Shown here: in pieces, positions 12,346 through 24,200 of the stretch | Numbering within the stretch: position 1 is the stretch's first letter | How the letters are laid out: each line of letters begins with the position of its first letter | Assembly (NCBI RefSeq): GCF_000247815.1 | Contig: NC_021677.1 | Span: 2,998,041-3,062,040 of the forward strand | Source of the DNA: Ficedula albicollis | Lineage: Eukaryota; Chordata; Aves; Passeriformes; Muscicapidae | Direction: 5' to 3' | Length of the DNA stretch: 64,000 bases | Program-made: the position numbers and the translations under genes | The notes under the pieces: model-generated | Database searches by the model: none | What the model was told of the DNA's origin: nothing | Seen by the model: the letters and a program-made list of their open reading frames with translations, nothing else

Positions 12346-12626
12346 TTCTGTGATTTCTTACACCACATATTGCTGTACTCAAAGAATTTCTGTCTATGCA
12401 AGGAAAAAGAATACCCAAAACTGCGTATGATGAAATACTTTGGATTTTCAATTAATCCTTGGGCGGATCAGTTTTTAAACGTTGCTTATATTTGAGGGGT
12501 GCAGGCACCATTTCCAGCCCTACCAGTGTTTATAGATGTTTCAGTGCTGTGATTCCCTGAGCCTCCTCTCTGGCTCCTAAGCTAGCCCAGTACCAGGAGG
12601 AGGCTTGGAATCCTGCAGGAGTTGGT
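12346..12626 (-). repeat. Extra LTR-derived copy on the far side of the primer-binding site
   Basis: 12346-12620 repeats 12729-13003 at very high identity (both contain GGGCGGATCAGTTTTTAAAC and GCTGTGATTCCCTGAGCC), an offset of exactly 383 bases. In - strand order the layout is therefore LTR, primer-binding site, then a second partial copy of LTR sequence where gag leader would be expected. A third, shorter copy of its last 76 bases or so lies at 12647-12722 in diverged form. Confidence 0.85.
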
Positions 12627-12644
12627 GCCCCACGTTGGGCGCCA
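12627..12644 (-). other. Retroviral primer-binding site, tRNA-Lys(1,2) type
   Basis: Read on the - strand these 18 bases are TGGCGCCCAACGTGGGGC, the primer-binding site complementary to the 3' end of lysine-1,2 tRNA used by many betaretrovirus-like (ERVK) elements. It sits two bases beyond the proposed LTR end at 12647, the spacing expected of a provirus. Recognition is from memory of the motif, not from a search. Confidence 0.85.
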
Positions 12645-12646
12645 AC

Positions 12647-13270
12647 TGCTGCAATTCCCCGACCCTCCTCTCTGGCTTCTAAGCTAGCTCAGTACCAGGA
12701 GGAGGCTTGGAATCCTGTAGGAGGTGGCTTCTGTGATTTCTTACACCACATATTGCTGTACTCAAAGAATTTCTGTCTATGCAAGGAAAAAGAATACCCA
12801 AAACTGCGTATGATGAAATACTTTGGATTTTCAATTAATCCTTGGGCGGATCAGTTTTTAAACGTTGCTTATATTTGAGGGGTGCAGGCACCATTTCCAG
12901 CCCTACCAGTGTTTATAGATGTTTCAGTGCTGTGATTCCCTGAGCCTCCTCTCTGGCTCCTAAGCTAGCTCAGTACCAGGAGGAGGCTTGGAATCCTGCA
13001 GGAATGAGATAAAAGACCAAAAGAGGATCTTCTTCCTGTGATGATCTGAGCTTTATTCCTGAAAGTGTCCAGGGAAAGAGAGAGCGAGCATGGGGAATGC
13101 GGTGAATTTCAAACCTAGGGTGGGGGGCTGGATCACAGCCCGTCAGGTCCAGCCAGGGGAAAAGGGGAGGGGGGAAGGGTTAAACCATATAACAGACCAT
13201 GGGGGAATCACAGGAGAAACCATTTCAGTGCAAAATATAAACCAAATCAGTGAAATACAACATTTCAGCA
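12647..13270 (-). mobile_element. Probable ERVK-type LTR, reverse orientation
   Basis: On the + strand the segment begins TGCTG (12647) and ends CAGCA (13270), a 5-base terminal inverted repeat with the TG...CA ends of an LTR. Reading on the - strand from 13270, I see a TATA-like TTATATGG near 13185-13192, an AATAAA polyadenylation signal at 13052-13057, a long U5-like part, and the lysine primer-binding site just outside the lower end. The outer edge at 13270 is inferred from the inverted repeat only. No gag, pol or env remnant is visible beyond the primer-binding site. The family is inferred from the primer type, so ERVK is probable rather than proven. Confidence 0.65.
12729..13003 (-). repeat. 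LTR-internal segment duplicated at 12346
   Basis: This is the partner of 12346-12620. Its upper edge, at GAATCCTGCAGGA, is where the copies diverge: here the sequence continues ATGAGATAAAAG into the rest of the LTR, there it continues GTTGGTGCC into the primer-binding site. Confidence 0.85.
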
Positions 13271-16200
13271 TCATCTCGTGCTGCTGAGGTGGATTTTTTT
13301 TGGAGATTCCAGATGAATCTCTAATGCAGTAATGCAGGAATCAGACCACACCTCTGGGTACAAAGATGCTCAGCTGGAGGCAGAAGGATGCAAAAGGCTC
13401 AAGAGTTTTCTGTGGAACATTTCTGGGGACCATTTCTAGTGCAAAGACTTGCCAGGCAGCTGTGCCAGGTTCTGTTTCCGAACTCTGTAGCAGAGTTCTG
13501 CAAATAGAAAGCGATTTTGCACAGCTCTACCAAGAGTTTGCACTTGGCAACAGTTAATTTCAACTTTATCACAACTTCCAGCAATTTAAAAAAAATCACT
13601 GAAAACAAGCATGAAAATTAGAGCTCATCGCAGGTAACTTGAATTATGCCAGTTTCCAAGATAACTAAGGAAAAAAAACCCAGTATTTTTCTCCCTCTTT
13701 CAGAGAAAATTACGCAGGACATTTAGATCCTTTTTTGGGGGTTGTCAAAAGATGAAATTTAAAATTTATAAATTTGTTAGTTTCAATTGCAAGTTAAGTC
13801 CACCAGATCTCTTGCTTTGTGTACTTGTAGTAGCAGTAGAGACAACATCAGGTGCTGAAGGTGACTCTGTTGTTGGGCAGCTGTAAAGGATTGAATTTAA
13901 TTGAAACTATTGTTTTAAAGAAAAAACTCCAGCTTTGCCATGTCAGAATATAGGTTGGAAATTACGAGACTTTTTTAAAAAGTATGATATATTTTCAAAA
14001 CTTATTTCACAGTTTCAGAGGTTTTTGTTTTCATATTCTGTGACTGTTGCTGGAGGGGGCAAAACTTTAAATTAAAAAAAGCACAAAGTAGTCAGTTTTG
14101 ATGTGTTGACATCCCTGGCTTAGCCCATTTCCAGCTGACCAACTGAACCTTCCTCCTGTGCAGTGTTTTTACCCTTTCTTTAATTTGAGGTATCACCCTC
14201 CTACTGCACACTGTTATTTTGATAATAAATTACTAAAAAAGAAAAAAAAATATTTTTTCCAAGTGATTTTTACATGAATATAATCTGAATTGGAAATCCA
14301 TATTTCAAAGTAACTTCTTCAAATACAATACCATTTAAAAAAGCCTTCAATTAAATGAATACTTCAGGTTGGTTCCTAGAGAGTTAAAATTTTTCTCATA
14401 TCAATAATTTTCCATTACGAGCTACTGCATTTTGAAAATAACATCCAAGGAATAAGAAGTGATGAAATTCACACAACAAATAGCTATTCTGTATTCAATC
14501 CCCATTAGTTCAGTGCATCATTTCAAGTGTTCATTAGTCTCATGAAGCAGAGACCTTATCTCAGCAGGTTTTATAATTGAAGCTGTCTGTTGTGAGTGAA
14601 GGAAAGGGAGATGGAGAAATGCATTTTAAAGGGTGAAAGATCTATTGAGAAGTTCTGTGGTCCCTTCTTGAATATGGGGGAATGTCTGTGTGCAATTCAT
14701 TATTATCTTAAATATAGTATCTGGCAAAAGTGATCTATAAAGGGCAGGAGAAATAGCTTCTTCCCTTTTATTTTTAAATTTATTAATTTTATTTTTGTTT
14801 CTTGCTGAAACACAGAAGGACTGAAAACTGAAGGTCTAGAACATAAGATACTTAATGTTGGTAGTGCAGGTGCTGCCTGCTCAGCCTTCTTTGGAAGGTG
14901 TCAAAAGAAATAATGCAATGAAATTATCAGTGAAAACGCCTCACTGGAATACAAAGATTTTTAGGCATAATTTTTGTTTAGTTGGCTGGTAATTTACTGA
15001 AATATGAGCCAGAAGTGCTTAACAAAGGTTCCACAGATTATTTGGGGCACAAATCTGAATATTTGGGTAATTTGTATTGTGGAAAAGGAGTGAACAAATT
15101 AACAACTTCAGAAATATACCTTATTAAAAATTTAAACAATTCCCAATTCTATTGTTTTCCATATATATCAGAAAAGCAAGACAGAAACCCCCCTTCAATT
15201 TTCCTACAAGCTAGTATGAAAATTATATCCCCCAAATCTTGCCATTCATCACAACATCTGATCATGCAGCAAGGATTTTTTGGGTCAATTAACTGTTCTT
15301 GATAACATCAGTATAGTCTACAGTGTGCCAAAATGTCAAGTTAACCTCAAGCAATACCTTTAGCTTTTAGGAGAGGCCCCAGATTCTCTGTTGTGCTGGG
15401 TTCCACTGCTTTGCAAAGGCAGAAAAGTGGGCAAGCTGTAAAAGCTGGCTCAGAGCACCAAGTTTCAGATTAATGGAGAGTGAGAGCTAAATGTTTCATC
15501 ACAAATAAGGGAGAAGAAATGAATAGGAATTCCATCAGGAGTCTATTAAAGCCATCCTTGTTGCTGCAAGCCAAGCCTGCTTGCTGCAGTCACAGAATAA
15601 TTTGATATCAATGCAGGTGAAAATATATTTGTCAAGCTAGGCAGAATTATTAAAGGGGGAAAAAAAGGTCCTGGTATACGTATTTTTCCCCCATATCCAC
15701 TCACAAAGGAAGCAACCCATGAGCCTCCAGTAATATTTTTAGGCTCTGTACTGGTCCCAGGTGATGCTTTTCTTTTAGATAGTCTTGCAGTGACAGCAAA
15801 CCTTTAACTGAAACATCTTTCACTGAAGCTTTCCTCATAAAAGGCTGAAAGAGATAACACAGAAAGAAGACAGGCTGTCAGGAAAATTGATGGTGGGAAG
15901 GAATCTCAGCTTTTTCCTTCCACCAAGCACAAACAAAGTGCCTGATCAGTTACTTAAACTCTTCCCAGTGTTCTAGTGCTCAAAAGTGGCCTGTGCAAAG
16001 AAAACAAAATTAATTCCATGCAGCTCTCCCCACAAGGACATGGCAGGCCCTCTCAAACAGGAGTCACTGAATGGTGGTGCCATAGCTGCAATGTTGTCAG
16101 GAGGCATTTTAAGGTTTAATTGTGTACAATTCCAAAAAAGGGTTTTTTTTTTCATGCCCTTCACAGGCACGGGGAAGCCAATTATGCAGGATTTCTGCTC

Positions 16201-17012
16201 AGTGACCATGGCACACGTGCAGCTGATGGCAAAGCAGTTTTAAGGACACCAGTAGAAGTGATGCTGCTTTATGGCACCAGAAAACTGCTGCTCCCTTGGG
16301 GTGGAAGCAGAGGAGAGAAAGAACATGGTGTGGACTTTTTTCCCATGTACTTTGTTGTTATCTAGACTGGGTTCTGTGCTGGTGGTTTTGCTTACATTTT
16401 TAATTTCACGTTTAGATTTTAGTGCCACTTTGGTATGAATGGCAGTGTCCCCTTGTCACTCTTTCCTGAATGGGACCTGAACCCTGGGGCTGATGTTAAT
16501 ATGAATGACCACAGCCCTGCTGTGTGAGTAAAATGAAAATAGCCAAAGTTAACAGTCAGAACACGTGAAAACCAGCCTGAAAAAACTCCAAATAAAGCTG
16601 CCTGCCTCCATTTGTATGTGTGTGCATGAGCACTCCCTGTTTGTTCAATGCTGCTACTTTTAGAAAGAAAGAAAAATTGAGCTATCCAGGAGAATAATAC
16701 TGAGATAAATTTACTTACAATAAATAGAGTCATGAGTTCCTGCTTGTTTCAGAGTGATGTCTCAGTTTTCTGATGTACTCTCATACTTTAGAGTTGTCTC
16801 TAAGCATTGTCCTTGAAACCCTGAGTCCAGTGGCTACTTTCATGTAAAAGATCAGTGAGTCTGGGGAATGTGAATCTGTAAATCCTTGTTCTGTCACTGT
16901 GCTGCTTTTCAATGCTCCTTGTTTTTCTGGGCACTTATTTCATTATTCCTCTCAGGCCTTATTTCCTGTCCTAGAGCCTCTTGCTAAATCTTCCTCCTTG
17001 TGATTTGAGGAT

Positions 17013-17077
<65 letters not shown>

Positions 17078-17737
17078 AGATACCTCTCAACAGTCAGAAT
17101 GGAGGCTCTGCTGTTCCCCTTGGAACAGGCTGCAGGGAAAGCTGAACCAGGGAATCTCATTCCCACCTTCTCTCCCTTTCTTAAAATTTGAGTTGTCTAC
17201 AGACATTGGTAGAAACAACGAGCATCACAAGGAGGGGAGAGCAAGCTCTGTAGAGTTTTAGATTCTTGTGGTGGATTTCAGCTTCAGCACTCAGCCACTG
17301 AATTGAATAAAATCCCTGTGGGCCAGGCTCTATGCCACAAATCATGTAAAAACCTGGCTGCAGCAGCCACTCCAGGATGGAAAGATTACCCTGGATCTCC
17401 TTCCTCTTCCAGCTCCCACTGCCCTGCTTTGAACTCAGGGAAATTGATCTTCCAGCTTAGCCTCCAAGGAGAGAAACTTTTCCAGACTGATATCTCCCAG
17501 GATAGAAAAAAAGTAAATTGATTACCAGAAATAATCCACTCATAAAAGTAGATCTGCAGGGTGGCTCAAAGCCATGAGGTTTCTCTTTTCAGGCTGAGAC
17601 TTCTGGAGCAGGAATAAGAAGCACAGAGTGTGTGTGGAGGCAGAGGAGGTGCAGATGGGGGTATCTGGGTGTCATCCAGGTCAGGTGTTTTGCCTTCTGC
17701 CTTCTCTGCCTTCCTCTTCCTATTGAGTTTATCCAAT
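13271..17737. other. Unique sequence between two LTRs, nothing recognised
   Basis: ORFs here are short and AT-driven (longest about 106 residues at 14982-15302, with no acceptor/donor context I trust). A T run of 61 bases lies at 17016-17076. Confidence 0.5.
17016..17076. repeat. Poly-T tract, 61 bases
   Basis: Uninterrupted T from 17016 to 17076 after GAGGATTGA and before GAGATACC. Read on the - strand it is a long A run, but no retrocopy is recognisable on either side. Confidence 0.97.
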
Positions 17738-18460
17738 TGTCTTAGGTTGCAATATAGAATGTGACTAGAAATGTGTATTCTATCACCATCTGTTGCAGCC
17801 GGGTGGGGCAGTGACCCTTATCTCCTGGCACACATTATCTGCTCATGGGCCATCTTTAAACCAGCTGGGGCAATCATCTTTATCTTTTCCTCATCCCATC
17901 CTCCCTCCAGGAGATATCTCCTGTTAATGGCCAGTGAGTCCCAGGGCATGACTGATAAAATTACATCATCCCACTGGGAGATGCTCCAGCCAGGGGGAGA
18001 AGTCAAACCTTTCCTACTTAGATAAAAACTGAGATTTTGGACACCAAAGCAGACTTTTCCACTGGATTCCAGAGCAAAGCCAGACCTTTCCACATCATCC
18101 CTGGAGCTTCAGAGGAACACTGCACCTTCTCCAGGAGCCCTGCTCCAGCTGAACCACATCTGCCCCTGCAGGAGGATGCAGCCACCATTGAATGGGACTG
18201 CTGCCAACACCCTGACTGACTGACGGGTGTCAGCTTGGATTCTGACTCTGGCAGTGCTTTTGAGTTTGTTCTTTGTAATGCTGCATTTCTATTTTAATTT
18301 TCCTAGTAAAGAACAGTTATTCCTAATTCCTCTATCTTTGCCTGGGAACCCTTTAATTTCAAAATCATAATAATAATTTGGAGGGAGGGGGTTTGCGTTC
18401 TCCATTCCAAAGAGAAGCTTCCGCCTTTCTTGGCAGACACCTGTCCTTCAAACCAGGACA
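17738..18460 (+). mobile_element. Solo LTR of an ERVL-type endogenous retrovirus
   Basis: The element starts TGTCTTAGGTTGCAATATAG and ends CTTCAAACCAGGACA, with imperfect inverted termini of the TGTC...GACA kind. It is flanked by a perfect 5-bp direct repeat, CCAAT at 17733-17737 and CCAAT at 18461-18465, the target-duplication length expected of ERVL. The body (GGGTGGGGCAGTGACCC near the 5' part; TAGTAAAGAAC, AATAATTTGGAGGGAGGGGG and CAGACACCTGTC near the 3' part) matches what I remember of passerine ERVL LTRs. There is no internal proviral sequence on either side, so it is a solo LTR left by LTR-LTR recombination. Two short ORFs inside it are not genes. Confidence 0.9.
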
Positions 18461-19407
18461 CCAATCCACTCTATCAACCTCAATATGCTGTTTATTTCTA
18501 GCTTATAGCTTCTGTTTTTCTAAAAAATACAAATTTTTGATAGTCCAAGCCTTCAAAGATGTTTTTTCTTAGACCACAGCTAGTGTTTTGACATAACTAG
18601 AATAACATTTCTTTGCCTTAGGAGTAGCTTACTATTTATTTACAATATGTCCTTCTTTATATGGACAGGCAAACTGCTAAATATGGATCTTTTTCAAGAA
18701 TGGTAACTCTTTTGCAACTTTTGTCTTATTTTGAGTGATATGAGCAGTTTAAAGATGCTTGTGTGAGCAGCTTTTCCAGGCAATGAGGAAAGATTTCTCC
18801 AAAGACTGATTGATACTTGGAGCTCATCCCTGCTCATCCTTTGACCAAAACCCACACACCCAGGGCTGGTAGTAATGCATTAAAGAGATATTTTTTGAGT
18901 ACAGCTCTTCTTTTATTTTTTAGTGGGTGTATAATCATTAGAAAAAATTTTTATCAGTGTGTTCTTGATTCCTCACCTGTGTAGCCAAATTTCTCTCCTT
19001 TGTCTTTCGATTGGTACAAAAACTTGGTACCATTTCTCCTGCATTTTCTTATTGTTTATTGGCTACATGGCCCTCACCCTAGGGCAAAATCCATCTGAAA
19101 GTCCCTGGGGAAAAGCTCAGCTCTGCATTGATACTTAGCAGAACTTTTCATTCTCTCAGTATAAACATCCTATGGGCATCATATCACCTTAACAAAGGAA
19201 AAACTGCTTTCCTGCAATATATTAAATTAAATTTTTCTAGTCTCAGTGGACTAGATTATCTGTTATACTGAGTTAAAGATTTGAATTGTTCTACTTTTCC
19301 ATGGAATAGGCAATACTAGATAAGTTAAAATATTTTGTGTTAGATCCAAAAATGAAAAGATAGCAGAACTCCTGCCAAACCAAGATTATCATTTTTGTTT
19401 GCTCGCC

Positions 19408-19646
19408 TTTTTTTTTTTCTTATGGGGGAAAGAGAGGAAAGAGGAAGCAAATCTTGCTCTGCCCCTACCATAAATAATGTTATCTAAAGATTAAGTTAAT
19501 TTGTTTAGTTGGGAAAAGATGATTAAATTTTTTTTTTTCTTATGGGGGAAAGAGAGGAAAGAGGAAGCAAATCTTGCTCTACCCCTACCATAAATAATGT
19601 TATCTAAAATTAAGTTAATTTGTTTAGTTAGGAAAAGATGATTAAA
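19408..19646. repeat. Tandem duplication, 120-bp unit, two copies
   Basis: The T run followed by CTTATGGGGGAAAGAGAGG occurs at 19419 and again at 19539, with the rest of the unit (to GGAAAAGATGATTAAA) shared. Copies differ by a few changes (GCTCTGCCCC versus GCTCTACCCC, CTAAAGATT versus CTAAAATT). Confidence 0.95.
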
Positions 19647-20562
19647 AGGATATACTTACATTTTTCCATTAAAATTGAAAGACTCTTCCTCTTGGCTCTG
19701 ATTTTCAAAGATTTCTACATGTTTTCCTGGTCTTGTTAGACCGATTGGTAAAATGGTAAAATGCATTTTAGAATCTCAAAGTTTTAATTTTTAGGAATAA
19801 GTGTGACTTTGGTCTTCTCCTAGTCAATACTACAGGGAACTGAAGAAATCAGAGTTTGGTTAATCCCAGCATTTTAAATTCTTACTTGCAGTTGCAGGCT
19901 GTTAGTATGTAATACCTGTGCAAGAGAAAACCTAGGTAAGACTGAATTCCTCCAGCTCTTGGCATCTTAGGTATTCTCAGCATCTTATTTTGCTTTATTT
20001 AAGCACAGTACTGTAATTGTAGATAATACAATAAAATGCAAATATAAAATTAATGGTAAAATTATGTGGGAATGATTTCTGCTCAATCACAAGTCTTAAT
20101 TATAGTTCTCTTTTTCAACTCTGTGAGAAGAAGTCTTCCTAGTTAGTTGCAGCAATTCATTTTTCTTTTCATTTTGTGCCATGATCCATTCCAATGAAGG
20201 TTGTTTTAGAGCTCAGAACTCCAGAAAAGGAACACTGCTGTCAGAAAATCAGCTTCTCAAATGTAGCTGAATTGATGGCTGAGTCCAAGCAGCAAACCTT
20301 GGCCCAGCCACTGATCACTGGCAGGTTTCACTTGCCGGGTGCAGTCTTCTGTAGTTATTCATAGTTCTCAGTTCTGCCCCCCATTTCCATAATTTATGGA
20401 AACCAAGTGAAGTAAAACAGATGTCCTGTGGTGATGAACCTCATACAAAATGCACATTTGTTCTGGCCAGGTTGGATGGGCTGCCCTCTGGAGCAACATG
20501 GCTTTTACAAGAGAGGGATACATCTTCCTCCACTGCTGTAACCTCTGGGGAAGCATTCTCTG

Positions 20563-20612
20563 AAGAACAAATGAAGAATGAACAAATGAAGAATGAACAA
20601 ATGAAGAATGAA
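20563..20612. repeat. 15-bp minisatellite, three copies
   Basis: GAACAAATGAAGAAT repeats three times and is followed by a degenerate GAATAAATG. On the + strand it reads as repeated EQMKN, but the surrounding frame has no other support as a gene. Confidence 0.9.
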
Positions 20613-21039
20613 TAAATGCAGCTCTTGCAGCGTCTTTAACACAGCGTGTCACTCCTTCAGCCTTCCCCATTGCTTGGGGGAAATGAGCATGAGGTTCACT
20701 CTTGGCTGTTAAATTTATATCCACTGAAAGTGATTCTCATATCCCTTCATGGCTGATTTGTATGTAGACATTGTGTAGCAGAGATTTTAGGGGAGGGAGC
20801 CCTCGTGTAGAATCAGGGGCAGAAATAAATTTTGTTTGAGCATTTTATGTGAGCACAGCCCAGCACATTCAAAATGAAATCCGTGCCTATTGAACAGAAC
20901 AGCATTTAGGCAATGGCTGATCTGTAAAACCAGGAAGATATTTTTTTCTTTCTGACCTTCTTTGTGTCAGAAGGAGGAAAACCTTTTAACTGCTCAGAAC
21001 ATCTCCTAGGGAATGCCAGCAGATAGCAGTAAAGGGGGT

Positions 21040-21243
21040 GTCCCATCTTAATTTTGTGCAATTGTCAATACATTTTAAAAAATTTCCCCCAAGTCACTTT
21101 GCCCACAAAAGTGATATCCCGACCTCTAGCTTCACCCACGAGATTTCTCACCTTATTTTCTCCCCTTTCAGTAGAGGAGGGAGGGAGAGTGAAGCAGTTC
21201 TGGGTGGGTGTCTGGCAGCCAGACAATGTCAACCCACCACAGA
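21040..21243 (+). mobile_element. Probable fragment of an avian LTR (3' part)
   Basis: The stretch with CACCCACGAGATTTCTCACC, a purine block GAGGAGGGAGGGAGAGTGAAG and the end GGCAGCCAGACAATGTCAACC followed by CACCAC resembles the terminal part of LTRs I remember from passerine genomes. I could not place the 5' end or a target duplication, so the start is approximate and the family is left open. Confidence 0.4.
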
Positions 21244-24200
21244 TGTGCAGGTTCAAAATTGTTTTATATAACAGTAGTGCTCCTTTGCTTTAGCCTGAGA
21301 TTCCCTTAGTTGTTTTTCTTTTTCTTTTATCACTTTAATATTTAACAGTACTTCAGTTACAGCTGCCTTGCTGCAAGTGCCTGAACTTTAAAACTTTCCT
21401 TGTGAAAAGTTTCCAAACACCACAAATCTTGCCATTGCTGTCATACTTGATGTGTGAGTTCTCCAGAACTTCCCTGGGAGAATAAATGCTTCAAACAGTT
21501 GGAAAGCTCTTGTGCCCTGGTTCTTCAATTTTGTACTTTTTTGGACATGACTCAGCGAGATAAAGATGTTCCAGTACATCTCCTGCAGAGGAACTGGAGA
21601 AACAACACCAACTTGTCATTCCAAATAAATTGTCATAAACGATTACTTAGGGGGTGAGAAGAAACAAGTTCACGCTATTTATTGGAAAAATAACAGTATA
21701 AAGCAAAAGCACTGAAGGATCATTAGGTTTTGTCACACTGTGAAGGAAAACTGGGAGCTTAGCTGTGTTCATATGTTCAGCCTTTGGCAGATAATCGTTC
21801 TGTAATTCTGTGCTGCTTCTGACAGCAGGAAAGTCATTGTCTCTTGATTCCCCCTTCCTTTTATTTGTATGGATCTCTGCTAAGCAAACCCCTTTAAATC
21901 ATGCTCATTCAGGGAGCACTTTAGTCCAGTGGTCACACAGATGTTTAGTCAGCTACACAGAGATGGATTTAAACCTCCAATGCAGTGTTTTCCTGAGCTC
22001 AGAAAATGGGCTCAAAGCACTCTCAAAATGTGGAATGAGAATTTCTGACAGTAATGTGGTTTTCTGATTCAAGTCCTCAATCTGAGGCTGTAACCTGATT
22101 TCTTTTTTAATTAGTTTAAAATCTCAATCTATTTCCATCACAGCTTCAATGTTTCTTCCCTTGCTCAGTCCAGATGGCACTGCAGCAGTTTTGTGCTTTA
22201 TTATATAAACATAATAATTTCATGGCATATAATTCATAAACATTGACTTGTATGTATAGGTTTGTCTCTACACCAGAAAGGTTCCTCAGAATAAACATGA
22301 ACTGTTTATCCCTATTTTCCCAGCAGCATTTTTGGGAGGAATGTTGCCCATCCTTGCTTGCTGAGAATGTGACCATGGCTGGAGGCAGGATCTGGGATCA
22401 GATTCCTGACCCTGCTCATCTGAACATCCAAACCTCTGCTATTTTGTGTGGTTTCCTTTGCTTGCAGCAGAGTGGAGAGTTTGTTGAAAATATTTTCTCA
22501 TTATGTGTGTTGAGGGGGTGTGCAGATGTGCTGGAGAATAGCATTTGAGCAGAAAAATAGTTTTTGCAAGTTGAAGTCATAATTTTAAAATCAGTACCAA
22601 TTTTGAGGAAGAAACACTTGCAAGGTGCTGTTCTGTACTGCAGAAAATAGTGGGGAAATAAATTGGTTAGTACCAGTTCTTCAGGAAGGAGTTTTGGTGT
22701 TATAGTGGCTTGCAATTGAATGTGGCTCTACAGTTTTAAATTATTGCAAGAAGAAAAGGAGCCGTGCTGGGCTGTATTTGAAAATGACTGTAGCCTAGAT
22801 GATGTGTGAAATAATGTCTCTGCTTTGCACAGCAGTTCAGCAGTTATGTCTGTCTTGGTGTATTTTAAAAAGGAAAAAAAAAAGTCCCATCTGAAAAGAG
22901 CTAAAGAGCAAACCACAAAAGGTTAGAAACCCAGATATCTTAGGCCTTAATGACCTGGAATTATTTAGCAGAAGGACATAATTTGTTTTCCATGTGATTG
23001 ACAGAACAAGAATTACTAAGCTGAAATGAAAGCAAAAGGGAGGCATCTAACCATTAGCAACTCAGTAATGGTGAAACAGCAAAGTAGATTTTTGAACCTT
23101 ATTTCTCAGAGGTTTTAAAGTCAGGTTAGATAAATACCAGTTAGGAAGGACTCGGACACGACACATACTTGCCTTGAAACGGGGCTGAAATAATAAATGG
23201 CTTCTCAAGACCAGTTTTAGACATATTTTCTGTGGCTGTAGAACCCAGTGGGAGCTCCAGGGAAATGCAGCAGCTAAGCCAGTAACCCCTGAACATAAAA
23301 AGAAATACCACAATCTGTTATTTTCACTACTTTTTGTCTCCTTCTATATGAAACTCTCCCATCATCACTTTTTGGCTTCCAGTTTACTGAATGGCAGGGA
23401 AGTAGTTACCTTTACAGCCCATGCTACCTCCAAGTGACATGAAACTGCACCAATACAATATTTATACAATATTGTGTCTGCTGCTGCTAGGATGATGGAC
23501 AGCTCGCTTCTTCTCCTCACACAAAAGTAAATGGATTTAAAAGATGGCAAACAAGTGTCAAATAATTCTGTCTCTTATCATTAAACAGAGATTCAAAGAC
23601 AACAAGATTGATATTAGGAAAAATTACATTTCACGTCTGACTTCTTGTGCTTGGGAGCATGCTTGATATAGAGTTAACTTAAACTAAATGAAAAGAATAA
23701 AATATTTGCATAATAATATGCTGGAGGTCGTTGTTGTTCAGTCTGTTGAAATCTCCTGGAGCACACGAATACATTGCTTTGTGAACCTGCTATTCCCAAT
23801 TTTACCAATTTCATCTAGAGCAGATCTCATTAATACTACCAGTAAGTAGGAGAAATATTGTCTGATGTACTTGGAGATTAATTATGCTTGTGGCAGCCTC
23901 TCCTTTACAGGAGAAGGCAGCTCATTCCAACAACAGCAATTCTTTCTGAGTTCACTTCAAATGTCATTATGATAGAAGGCAATTTTGGGAGTAATGCAAA
24001 TGTGAGTCTCAGTGGCTGGGAGCTATTTTGTTTTAATGAGGTATGAAGCAACACACCTCACATGCACTGCAGCTTCCACTGCTGGCTTGGGAAAGCAATA
24101 CAGAGACCATGAATATGATTAAATTTAGTACTGGTGTAATTCACCTAATGCTAAAGCTAAATTTAGGTAATTGCTCTATTTTATTTAGGCAGATGACCCC

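Larger units (their letters stand above)
18466..21039. other. Unique sequence with two small duplications
   Basis: It contains the 120-bp duplication at 19408-19646 and a 15-bp minisatellite at 20563-20612. No gene is recognised. Confidence 0.5.

Noticed and set aside
12627..12644. A tRNA gene fragment
   Set aside because: Only the 18 bases complementary to a tRNA 3' end are present and they lie two bases from an LTR end, which fits a primer-binding site.
19892..19935. 44-bp segment between CTTACTTGCAG and CTAG|GTAAGA
   Set aside because: Splice-like borders are good, but it is too short to judge coding potential and has no partner exon in phase nearby.
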